Source: SABI01 sp963678555 (GTDB lineage Bacteria; Spirochaetota; Spirochaetia; Sphaerochaetales; Sphaerochaetaceae). From it: a stretch of 64,000 bases of DNA. The DNA is taken from assembly GCA_963678555.2 (NCBI GenBank), contig OY782871.2, positions 186,001-250,000 of the forward strand. The letters are read 5' to 3'. The first letter of the stretch is position 1. Every line of letters starts with the position of its first letter. Below are positions 15,127 through 24,000 of the stretch, piece by piece. The position numbers and the translations under genes were made by a program. Under the pieces are notes generated by a model. That model ran no database searches. It saw only the letters and a program-made list of their open reading frames with translations, and was not told where the DNA came from.

Positions 15127-15175
15127 TAAGCGTTCACACGTGTTCAGCTCTTTTTGCATACAGAACTCTTCCTGC

Positions 15176-15289
15176 CTTTCAGAGTTGTTCTGAAAGACAC
15201 GTTCCACTGGAGCGTGAAGTGGGAGCCTTATCGTTGATAGGGCGTTATTACCAGCGTGGCCCATGTTTTTTGGAGCACACGTAAGGAGA
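15176..15289 (+). promoter_or_regulatory. Structured leader of rplK-rplA, possible L1 target
   Basis: The nusG-rplK gap holds a perfect 8-base stem (CTTTCAGA 15176-15183, TCTGAAAG 15189-15196, loop GTTGT). A second stem, CCACT (15204-15208) with AGTGG (15218-15222), continues into GTGGGAGCC. The GTGGGAG core resembles the L1-binding region of 23S rRNA, and L1 represses rplK-rplA through the leader in several bacteria. The mimicry is a suggestion from short similarity only; no T-run follows either stem. Confidence 0.4.
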
Positions 15290-15295
15290 AAGACT

Positions 15296-15730
15296 ATGGC
15301 AAAGAAAAAGGTTACTGCTGTGATAAAACTGCAGTGTCCGGCCGGTAAGGCTACCCCTGCGCCACCGGTTGGACCGGCTCTCGGTCCTCACGGTGTAAGC
15401 GCACCCCAGTTTGTCCAGCAGTTCAATGACAAGACGAAGAATCTTGAAGCTGGCCTCACCATCCCCGTTGTGATCACTGTCTATGCAGACCGTTCGTTCA
15501 CCTTCATCCTGAAGACCCCTCCCGCAGCCGTTCTTATCAAGAAGGCATGTGGTATCACAAGCGGAAGCGGAGTGCCTCACACACAGAAGGTCGCAAAGAT
15601 CACTGATGCACAGATCGCCGAGATCGCACAGACGAAGTACGAAGACCTTAATGCCAACGATATGGATGCTGCGAAGAAGATCATTGCAGGAACCGCTCGT
15701 TCGATGGGTGTCGAAGTGGAGGTCAAGTAA
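15296..15730 (+). CDS. rplK: Ribosomal protein L11
   Basis: Protein of 144 residues that forms the base of the GTPase-associated centre with the L10-L12 stalk. It starts with the family's lysine-rich head, then AVIKLQCPAGKATPAPPVGPALGPHGV, and ends in the RNA-binding domain (GTARSMGVEVE). The ATG at 15296 follows AAGGAG. Its stop overlaps the rplA start by one base (TAATG), so L11 and L1 are coupled. Confidence 0.97.
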   Translation: MAKKKVTAVIKLQCPAGKATPAPPVGPALGPHGVSAPQFVQQFNDKTKNLEAGLTIPVVITVYADRSFTFILKTPPAAVLIKKACGITSGSGVPHTQKVAKITDAQIAEIAQTKYEDLNANDMDAAKKIIAGTARSMGVEVEVK

Positions 15731-16407
15731 TGAAAAGAGGTAAGAAATACGCCGAAGCTGCTGCACAGGTTGACAAGACCCAGATGCTGACCTTCGTTGA
15801 GGCCGCAGAGCTCGTCAAGAAAGTGGCGTTCGCTAAGTTTGATGAGACAGTCGAGATGTCCATGAACCTCTCACTCAAGAAGAGTCAGAGTGTCCGTGAT
15901 ACCGTCGTCCTTCCCAATCAGTTCTCAGCTGAAAAGAAAGTCCTGGTGTTCGCAAAGGGTGAGAAGGCTGAAGAGGCCAAGGAAGCCGGAGCTGCCTATG
16001 TGGGAGATGTCGACCTGGTCGAGAAGATCCGTGGCGGATGGATGGAGTTCGACGTTGCAGTCGCTACTCCCGATATGATGAAAGATGTCGGTCGTCTCGG
16101 TCCCATCCTCGGTCGTCGCGGTCTCATGCCGAACCCGAAGACACAGACTGTTACGTTTGATATCAAGGGAGCTCTTGCAGAGCTGAAGAAAGGAAGAGTC
16201 GAGTTCAGAAGTGATAAGACCGGTGTCGTTCACCTTGCTGTCGGTAAGGTGTCCATGGACGCAGATAAGATCGCTGAGAACGCTCACATCGTCCTCTCGG
16301 AGGTTCTTAAGAGAAAACCTGCAGATGCAAAGGGTGAATTCCTGAAGAGCATCTCGCTCTCTTCTACCATGGGCCCCGGTGTCATGGTCTCCACCAAAGA
16401 GAACTAG
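15730..16407 (+). CDS. rplA: Ribosomal protein L1
   Basis: Protein of 225 residues of the L1 stalk, which moves deacylated tRNA out of the E site. It carries the signature GRLGPILGRRGLMPNPKTQT in the second domain and normal two-domain length. L1 is the usual autorepressor of rplK-rplA; the structured leader before rplK is the candidate site. rplJ starts 10 bases downstream. Confidence 0.97.
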   Translation: MKRGKKYAEAAAQVDKTQMLTFVEAAELVKKVAFAKFDETVEMSMNLSLKKSQSVRDTVVLPNQFSAEKKVLVFAKGEKAEEAKEAGAAYVGDVDLVEKIRGGWMEFDVAVATPDMMKDVGRLGPILGRRGLMPNPKTQTVTFDIKGALAELKKGRVEFRSDKTGVVHLAVGKVSMDADKIAENAHIVLSEVLKRKPADAKGEFLKSISLSSTMGPGVMVSTKEN

Positions 16408-16417
16408 GAGGTAGGAT

Positions 16418-16927
16418 ATGGCATACGAGACAAGAAAAGCACAGTATAAGGTCGATGCAGTCAGTGCGATGAAGGGTGAGTTTTCCGAATACGACGGTTT
16501 CATCTTCACCGATTACCGCGGTATGACTGTTGAACAGATCACAAACCTCCGGCTTGAGCTCAGAAAGAATGAATCAGCCTACCGTGTTGTCAAGAACCGG
16601 TTCGCAAAGATCGTCCTTGCAGACCTCAATCAGGAAGGGTATGAAGATAAGCTTGTCGGACCCACAGCCGTTGCTCTCACCAAGGGTGAGGATGCTTCGA
16701 ACGCTGTGAGCAAGGCTATCGTCGCTTTCATGAAGGACGCTCCCATCGATGTGAAGGGCGCAATCCTGAATGGACAGCTGTATGATAAAGACGCACTTAT
16801 CGCGTACAGCAAGCTCCCGACCAGACTCGAACTGATTGCGAGCCTGATGGGAACCATGAATGCACCGATGAACAAGCTTGCCCGCACACTGCAGGCAATG
16901 GTCGATGCAAAGACAGAAGCAGAATAA
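16418..16927 (+). CDS. rplJ: Ribosomal protein L10
   Basis: Protein of 169 residues. The N-terminal domain binds 23S rRNA (FTDYRGMTVEQI, LRKNESAYRVVKNRFAK) and the C-terminal helix carries L7/L12 dimers. It follows rplA by only 10 bases. There is thus no room for a canonical long L10 leader between the genes; any such structure would have to lie inside rplA. rplL follows after a 66-base gap. Confidence 0.97.
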   Translation: MAYETRKAQYKVDAVSAMKGEFSEYDGFIFTDYRGMTVEQITNLRLELRKNESAYRVVKNRFAKIVLADLNQEGYEDKLVGPTAVALTKGEDASNAVSKAIVAFMKDAPIDVKGAILNGQLYDKDALIAYSKLPTRLELIASLMGTMNAPMNKLARTLQAMVDAKTEAE

Positions 16928-16993
16928 ACGGTATTAGTCTTCGCATTAGACGTAGACCTGCTATTACCGTGAAGAATACAAGGAGAAGATAAT

Positions 16994-17374
16994 ATGGCTA
17001 CAATCACAAAAGAAGACATGCTCGAAGCAATCGCAAGCATGACAGTGATGGAGATCTCAGAACTGATTTCAGCAATGGAAGAGAAGTTCGGTGTAACCGC
17101 AGCAGCACCTGTTGCAGCAGCTGGCGCAGCAGTCGCAGCAGCTGAAGAGGTTGAAGAGCAGACAGAGTTCGACGTCGTCCTCACTGGTCTCGCCGACGGT
17201 GCTAAGCCCATTCCTGTCATCAAGGAAGTCCGTGCTATCACAGGTCTCGGCCTCAAGGAAGCAAAGGACCTCGTTTCAGCTGGCGGAACTATCAAGGAAG
17301 CAGTATCCAAGGAAGACGCTGCAGCCATGAAAGAGAAGCTTGAAGCTGCAGGCGCTACTATTGAAGTTAAATAA
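16994..17374 (+). CDS. rplL: Ribosomal protein L7/L12
   Basis: Protein of 126 residues, present in several copies on the stalk, recruiting translational GTPases. The N-terminal dimerisation segment is joined by an Ala-rich hinge (TAAAPVAAAGAAVAAAEE) to the C-terminal domain (FDVVLTG, VIKEVRAITGLGLKEAKDLV). AAGGAG precedes the ATG. It is followed by a cluster of hairpins before rpoB. Confidence 0.97.
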   Translation: MATITKEDMLEAIASMTVMEISELISAMEEKFGVTAAAPVAAAGAAVAAAEEVEEQTEFDVVLTGLADGAKPIPVIKEVRAITGLGLKEAKDLVSAGGTIKEAVSKEDAAAMKEKLEAAGATIEVK

Positions 17375-17399
17375 TTCGCTTTTTCCTATGCATAGTAGT

Positions 17400-17506
17400 C
17401 GGGCATCACGCCCGCGGCTGTAACAGCCCGTTGAGGAGCCACCGGACATGTGTTCCGGTGGCCACTCGTGTCAATCTATCGGAGAGTGTTTTTCAGGCTC
17501 CGCCTG
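17400..17506 (+). promoter_or_regulatory. Cluster of four hairpins between rplL and rpoB
   Basis: Perfect stems at 17400-17414 (CGGGC/GCCCG), 17416-17428 (GGCTG/CAGCC), 17438-17462 (GCCACCGGA/TCCGGTGGC, 9 pairs) and 17494-17506 (CAGGC/GCCTG). None is directly followed by a T-run. In E. coli the same gap holds an attenuator and an RNase III site that lower rpoB relative to rplL; the position suggests a similar role here. Confidence 0.7.
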
Positions 17507-17542
17507 GAAGATGTCTCATGATCCGACCTTTGGAGGGTAACA

Positions 17543-20500
17543 ATGGTTGCCAAAGGCAATTCAATCAATAGAACATATGTTGGAGCCCACTATGATACTG
17601 TCTGTGAGTTACCTAATCTTGTAGGTATTCAGCTTGAATCGTACGAACGGTTTCTACAGCTCGGACGTGTATACAGTGGTCAGGAATTGGATACCACCAG
17701 CGGCCTCGAACAGGTCTTCCGTTCGACATTCCCGATCGAGAGTCCCAACGGTGAGATGACTCTCAACTTCGGTTCATACACAGTCGACCTGGACAATATC
17801 AAATTCTCGGAACTTGAGTGCAAACGCAAGGGCCGTACCTATTCAGCTCAGATCAAGGCAACCATCTCCCTCTATTTCTCTGCGACCGGAGAGCTCAGGG
17901 AGAAGGAGATCTATTTCGGTGATATTCCTCTGATGACCGACCGCGGTACCTTCATCATCAATGGTGCTGAACGTGTCGTCGTGTCTCAGATTCACCGTTC
18001 TCCCGGCGTAATCTTCAGCAATGACAAGGGTGTCTACTCTTCCCGCATTATCCCGTACCGCGGCTCCTGGCTTGAGTTCGAGATCGATGACAAGAGAAGG
18101 AACCTGATCTATGCGAAGGTCGACCGCAAGAAGAAGATCCTCGGTACTCTCTTCCTCCGCGCCATCGGTGTGGACACCAGAGAGAAGATCGTCTCCTCGT
18201 TCTACCTTTCGCGCAGTGTCGAGCTGAGTGAAGATCCAAATGCAAACAACGAGCTCGTCGGTGCCATCAGTTACCGCGACATCTTTTCCACTAAGGGCGG
18301 CAAGAATGCTCCGAAGCTCCTGAGAGCCGGTGACGAGCTTTCTCCTGCCTACATCGAAGCTCTGGTGATGGACGGAATCAGAAGCATCGAGGTGATCGAT
18401 GAGGACCACCCTGATTCTCTGCATTCGAGAGCTATTATCAACTGCCTTGATGTGGAGGACGCAAAATATACTCAGGAAGGCAATGACGAACCTACCAAGG
18501 AAGACGTGCTCTCTCCGATCTATGCCGTGCTTCAGCCCGGTGAGATGATTGCCATCGAACGTGCGGAGAAGGACCTTCCCGATATGTTCTTCTCTTCCCG
18601 CCGTTATGATCTGGGAAGCGTAGGACGCTATAAGTTCAATAAGAAGTTCGGAACCGATGAGGAATCCGATGATGAAGAAGCGAGCACGGACCTGACAGTC
18701 CTTACTCCTCAGGACATCGTCAATACGATGGGATTCCTGATCAAGGTGTATATCGGTGAAGAGAACGTCGATGATATCGACCACCTCGGTAACCGCCGTG
18801 TGAGAAGTGTCGGAGAGCTGCTGCAGAACCAGCTCAGCGCCGCCTTCGCCCGCATGGAGAGGATTGCCCGTGAGAGGATGAACCTCGAGACCAATCAGGT
18901 TCGACCTCATGATCTGATCAGTAACAAGCCGATCGTGAGTGCCATCAAGGAGTTCTTCGGCTCGAGCCAGCTCTCGCAGTTCATGGATCAGGTTAACCCG
19001 CTTGCCGAGCTGACTCACAAGCGACGACTCAATGCTCTGGGACCCGGCGGTCTTTCCCGTGACAGGGCCTCCTTCGAAGTCCGTGACGTTCACTATACCC
19101 ACTACGGGAGGATGTGTCCGATTGAGACTCCTGAAGGGCCGAACATCGGTCTTATCGTGTCACTTGCAAACTACACCAGGGTCAACAAGCACGGATTCCT
19201 TGAATCCCCCTACCGGAAGGTTATTGATGGTGTGGTGAGCAAAAGCTACCGCTACCTTGATGCCAACGATGAGGAGAAGTATTTCATCGCACAGGGAAAT
19301 GCTCCTATCCGGGAGGATGGCTCGTTCGTCGAGCAGGAAGTCCCTGTGAGACGGAGCGGAGACTATACGACCCGTTCGGTCAAGGACGTCAAGTACATGG
19401 ACGTCTCGCCGATGCAGGTTATCTCGGTAGCCGCCTCCCTCATTCCGTTCCTCGAGCACGATGATGCGAACAGAGCTCTCATGGGCTCGAACATGCAGCG
19501 TCAGGCCGTTCCTCTTCTGTTCCCCGAGACTCCGGTCGTCGGTACCGGAATGGAAGGAAAGACCGCCTATGACTCGGGTGTTCTCATCAAGGCGAAACGG
19601 GCAGGTGTCGTATCCTACGTCTCTGCAACACGTGTTGAAATTACCCCTGATGCTCCCCAGATCGAGGGAGAGGTTGACGTCTATACCGTTCAGAAGTTCG
19701 AAAGGACCAACCAGGATACCTGTTTCAACCAGAAGCCGATCGTGGAGAAAGGACAGAAGGTTCCCGCAGGTGCAGTCCTTGCTGACGGCCCCGCAACCGA
19801 GAAAGGCGAACTCGCACTGGGAAGGAATATCCTCTGCGGATTTGTCCCCTGGGACGGGTATAACTACGAGGATGCTGTTCTTATCAGTGAACGCGTCGTC
19901 AAGGAAGATATCTACACCTCGATCCATATCAAGGAGTTCGTCACCGACATACGTGAGACGAAGCTCGGACCCGAGAAGCTCACCCGCGACATCCCCAACA
20001 CGAGCGAGAAGAATCTCGAACAGCTCGATGAGGATGGAATCGTGAGGGTCGGAACGGTTGTCCGTCCCGGCAATATCCTCGTCGGTAAGGTGACTCCCAA
20101 GAGTGAGAGCGATACGACCCCCGAGTTCAAGCTCCTTAACTCGATCTTCGGTGAGAAGGCGAAGGAAGTGCGTGATACTTCGCTCAAGGTTCCTCATGGA
20201 ACCGAGGGGACGGTCATCGATATCCAGCGTCTCAAACGGAGCGAGGGTGATGAACTGCAGCCGGGTGTCGATGAAGTGGTTAAGGTCCTTATCGCCGTGA
20301 AGCGTAAGCTGAGGCAGGGAGATAAGATGGCAGGACGCCACGGAAACAAGGGTGTTGTGGCCCGTGTGCTCCCGGAAGAGGACATGCCCTACATGGCCGA
20401 CGGTACTCCACTGGACGTCTGTCTCAACCCCCTGGGCGTTCCTTCACGAATGAACATCGGGCAGCTGATGGAGACACAGCTCGGCTGGGCAGGTAAAAAG

Positions 20501-21064
20501 CTCGGTGAGTGGTATTCCTCTCCTGTGTTCCAGTCCGCATCGATGGATCAGATCGAGGGTAAGATGGTTGAAGCGGGGCTTCCCAGGACCAGTAAGACCG
20601 TCCTTCATGACGGAAGAACCGGTGTCCCCTTTGTGAACCCTGTCTTCTGCGGATACATCTACTACCTGAAACTGCACCACCTTGTCGATGACAAGATGCA
20701 TGCCCGTTCAACCGGTCCGTACTCGCTGGTCACTCAGCAGCCGCTTGGTGGTAAGGCCCAGTTCGGTGGTCAGAGACTCGGAGAGATGGAAGTGTGGGCC
20801 CTTGAAGCGTACGGCGCTGCCAATACCCTGCAGGAACTGCTCACCATCAAGAGTGATGATATGAACGGAAGGGTGAAGATCTATGAAAGCATCGTCAAGG
20901 GCGAACCGGCAACCAACGCCGGCATGCCTGAAGCCTTCAATGTTCTGATCCAGGAGGTTCGCGGACTTGCACTCAACATGTCCGTCTATGACTCGAAGGG
21001 CAGACAGGTGCCGCTGACTGAGCGCGATGAAGAGTTGATCAACAAGCGCGACTCGAATAACTAG
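17543..21064 (+). CDS. rpoB: RNA polymerase subunit beta
   Basis: Protein of 1173 residues, like the ~1178 of Treponema. The rifampicin pocket reads FGSSQLSQFMDQ, then THKRRLNALGPGGLSRDRA. Residue 497 is Asn, where E. coli has Ser531; the same Asn is linked to natural rifampicin resistance in Borrelia and Treponema. C-terminal features include KRKLRQGDKMAGRHGNKG and the FGGQRLGEMEVWALE motif. It starts at an ATG preceded by GGAGG. rpoC follows after 10 bases with its own GGAG site. Confidence 0.98.
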   Translation: MVAKGNSINRTYVGAHYDTVCELPNLVGIQLESYERFLQLGRVYSGQELDTTSGLEQVFRSTFPIESPNGEMTLNFGSYTVDLDNIKFSELECKRKGRTYSAQIKATISLYFSATGELREKEIYFGDIPLMTDRGTFIINGAERVVVSQIHRSPGVIFSNDKGVYSSRIIPYRGSWLEFEIDDKRRNLIYAKVDRKKKILGTLFLRAIGVDTREKIVSSFYLSRSVELSEDPNANNELVGAISYRDIFSTKGGKNAPKLLRAGDELSPAYIEALVMDGIRSIEVIDEDHPDSLHSRAIINCLDVEDAKYTQEGNDEPTKEDVLSPIYAVLQPGEMIAIERAEKDLPDMFFSSRRYDLGSVGRYKFNKKFGTDEESDDEEASTDLTVLTPQDIVNTMGFLIKVYIGEENVDDIDHLGNRRVRSVGELLQNQLSAAFARMERIARERMNLETNQVRPHDLISNKPIVSAIKEFFGSSQLSQFMDQVNPLAELTHKRRLNALGPGGLSRDRASFEVRDVHYTHYGRMCPIETPEGPNIGLIVSLANYTRVNKHGFLESPYRKVIDGVVSKSYRYLDANDEEKYFIAQGNAPIREDGSFVEQEVPVRRSGDYTTRSVKDVKYMDVSPMQVISVAASLIPFLEHDDANRALMGSNMQRQAVPLLFPETPVVGTGMEGKTAYDSGVLIKAKRAGVVSYVSATRVEITPDAPQIEGEVDVYTVQKFERTNQDTCFNQKPIVEKGQKVPAGAVLADGPATEKGELALGRNILCGFVPWDGYNYEDAVLISERVVKEDIYTSIHIKEFVTDIRETKLGPEKLTRDIPNTSEKNLEQLDEDGIVRVGTVVRPGNILVGKVTPKSESDTTPEFKLLNSIFGEKAKEVRDTSLKVPHGTEGTVIDIQRLKRSEGDELQPGVDEVVKVLIAVKRKLRQGDKMAGRHGNKGVVARVLPEEDMPYMADGTPLDVCLNPLGVPSRMNIGQLMETQLGWAGKKLGEWYSSPVFQSASMDQIEGKMVEAGLPRTSKTVLHDGRTGVPFVNPVFCGYIYYLKLHHLVDDKMHARSTGPYSLVTQQPLGGKAQFGGQRLGEMEVWALEAYGAANTLQELLTIKSDDMNGRVKIYESIVKGEPATNAGMPEAFNVLIQEVRGLALNMSVYDSKGRQVPLTERDEELINKRDSNN

Positions 21065-21074
21065 GAGAATTCGG

Positions 21075-24000
21075 ATGAAAGAAATTCAGGATTTCGACAA
21101 CATCATGATAAAGCTGGCCAGCCCCGAAGAGATTCGGGCCTGGTCGTACGGTGAAGTCAAGAAGCCGGAGACGATCAATTACCGGACCCTACGACCCGAG
21201 CGCGACGGTCTGTTCTGTGAGAAGATCTTCGGTACGACCAAAGAGTGGGAGTGCTACTGCGGAAAGTTCAAGTCGATCCGGTACAAGGGTGTCGTCTGTG
21301 ACCGCTGTGGTGTTGAAGTCACCCACTTCAAGGTGCGTCGTGAGAGAATGGGTCACATCGACCTTGCCTCTCCCGTATCCCATATCTGGTACTACCGTTC
21401 AGTGCCCTCACGGATGAGCCTCCTTCTCGATATTCCCCGCTCCTCACTTCAGTCTGTTCTCTACTATGAGAAGTATATCGTCATAAGCTCCGGCGAGACT
21501 GACCTGAAGGAGAAACAGCTTCTCAGTGAGGATGAATACTACGAAGCACGAGAGCAGTGGGGAGAGTCCTTCAGCGCCATGATGGGTGCCGAGGCGATCA
21601 AGATCCTGCTCGAGAACCTCGACCTTGAAGCGATCAGTGCTGAACTGCGTGAGCAGATGATCAGTAAAGGTGATAAGGTCGATAAGCGACTGCTGAAGAG
21701 AATCGAAGTAGTCGAAAACTTCCGTGACAGTGAGAACCGGCCCGAATGGATGATCCTTTCGGTCATTCCCGTCATTCCGCCCGAGCTCCGCCCGATGGTG
21801 CAGCTCGACGGAGGAAGATTCGCGACGAGCGATCTCAATGACCTCTACAGGAGAGTCATCAACAGAAACAATCGTCTTACCCGTCTGATGAGCCTTCATG
21901 CGCCCGATATCATCATCAGGAACGAGAAACGTATGCTTCAGGAAGCTGTGGATGCCCTGTTCGACAACTCGAAGAAGAAGCGTGTTGTCAAGGGTTCCTC
22001 GAACCGTCCCCTCAAGAGCCTCTCAGATATGCTGAAAGGGAAGCAGGGTCGTTTCAGACAGAACCTCCTCGGTAAACGTGTAGACTACTCGGGTCGTAGC
22101 GTTATCGTCGTCGGACCGGAACTCCGCCTGCATCAGTGCGGACTTCCCTCCAAGATGGCTCTTGAACTCTACAAGCCCTTCATTATGAAGAAACTCGTCC
22201 AGAAGGACATCGTCTATAACATCAAGAAGGCGAAGGCCCTCGTCGAGCAGGAAACCCCTGAAGTGTGGGCTATCCTCGATGACGTGGTCAGGGAACACCC
22301 GGTGCTCCTCAACCGTGCACCGACCCTCCACCGCCTCGGTATCCAGGCCTTTGAGCCGGTGCTCGTCGACGGAAAGGCCATCAAGCTCCACCCGCTGGTA
22401 TGTCACGCCTACAATGCTGACTTCGACGGTGACCAGATGGCCGTCCACGTGCCGCTTACTCAGGCAGCCCAGATCGAGTGCTGGACGCTGATGCTCAGCC
22501 CCAACAACCTTCTTGACCCTGCCAACGGGAAACCGATCGTCTTCCCAAGTCAGGACATGGTCCTGGGTATCAACTACCTGACCCGTCATATGAACGGGGC
22601 AAAGGGAGAGGGGAAGTATTTCGATAATCTTGACGAGATCCAGATGGCTATCGAAGCAGGTTCACTGGCCTATAACGCCATGATTCGCTTCAAACTCGAC
22701 ACCGGAGAGATCATCCAGACGACTCCCGGACGTGTTATCTTCAACTCGAAGATGCCGAAGGTTATCGAGTATCAGAACCTCACCTTCGGGGACAAGGAAC
22801 TGAAGAAACTCGTAGGAAGTGTCATTCAGGACCAGAAGTCATCGGTAGCCGTGCAGATGCTCGACACCATCAAGGACCTCGGGTTCAAGTATGCTACCCT
22901 CTTCGGTGCGACCATCGGTCTGTCGGACATGATCATTCCCGACACCAAGTACCAGCTCGTTGCCGAAGCCGACAAACGTCAGAACGAGATCCGCGAACAG
23001 TATCAGCAGGGTCACATCACCCAGGATGAACGGTACAACCGTGTTGTCGAGGTGTGGTCGAAAACTACAGAAGATATCTCGAACTCCCTGATGGAGGAAC
23101 TCAAGAGAAGCCAGAACGGGTTCAACCCGCTGTTCCTCATGGCAGACTCCGGAGCGAGAGGTTCGAAGACCCAGATCCGTCAGCTCGGAGGTATGCGTGG
23201 TCTGATGGCCAAGCCTTCCGGTGATATCATCGAATTCCCGATCCGGTCCAACTTCAAAGAGGGACTTTCGATCATCGAGTTCTACATCTCAACCAACGGT
23301 GCCCGTAAGGGACTTGCAGACACAGCTCTCAAGACTGCTGAAGCAGGATACCTCACCCGTCGTCTTGTCGATATCGCGCAGGACGTGGTCATCAATGAAG
23401 ATGACTGCGGTACTATCAACGGTATCGAGCGAACGGCGATGAGGGACGGGGATGAGATCGTGGAATCTCTTGCTGACAGGATTGTCGGCCGGTATACACT
23501 CGAGAAGGTGCTGCACCCGGCGACTGGAGAGCTTATTCTCGATGTCAACAGCGAAATCACTGCAGTGAAGGCCCTCGAGATCGAGAACTCGGGAATCGAG
23601 AAGGTGCTCATCAGGACAGTGCTCACCTGTGAAGCCGAGCATGGAGTCTGTCGTAAGTGTTACGGACGTAACCTTGCCACAAACCGCCCGGTTGATATCG
23701 GGGAAGCTGTCGGTATTATCGCGGCTCAGTCGATCGGTCAGCCGGGAACGCAGCTGACGATGAGAACTTTCCACGTCGGTGGTACAGCAACCTCCTCCTC
23801 CGAGGAGAACCGCGTTGTGTTCAACTACCCGGTCTATGCCGCCAGTATCACAGGCAGTATTATCGAAACCCTTGAAGGGGAGCGGGTGTTCACCAGAAAG
23901 GGACACCTGTACTACTCGAAGGTTCTTGAATCCTTCAGTGCGAAGGAGTGCAGGGAACTGCACGTCGCTGAAGGTGATACCGTTGCCGTGGGCACTCCGC

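Noticed and set aside
15130..15295. Possible extra tRNA or terminator between nusG and rplK
   Set aside because: The stems do not form a cloverleaf and no T-run follows them; a structured leader explains it better.
17843..19102. Long minus-strand open frame (419 codons) inside rpoB
   Set aside because: It is antisense to a highly conserved gene; the frame is open because of GC-biased codon use. The same holds for 19160-20341 and for 23289-24935 in rpoC.
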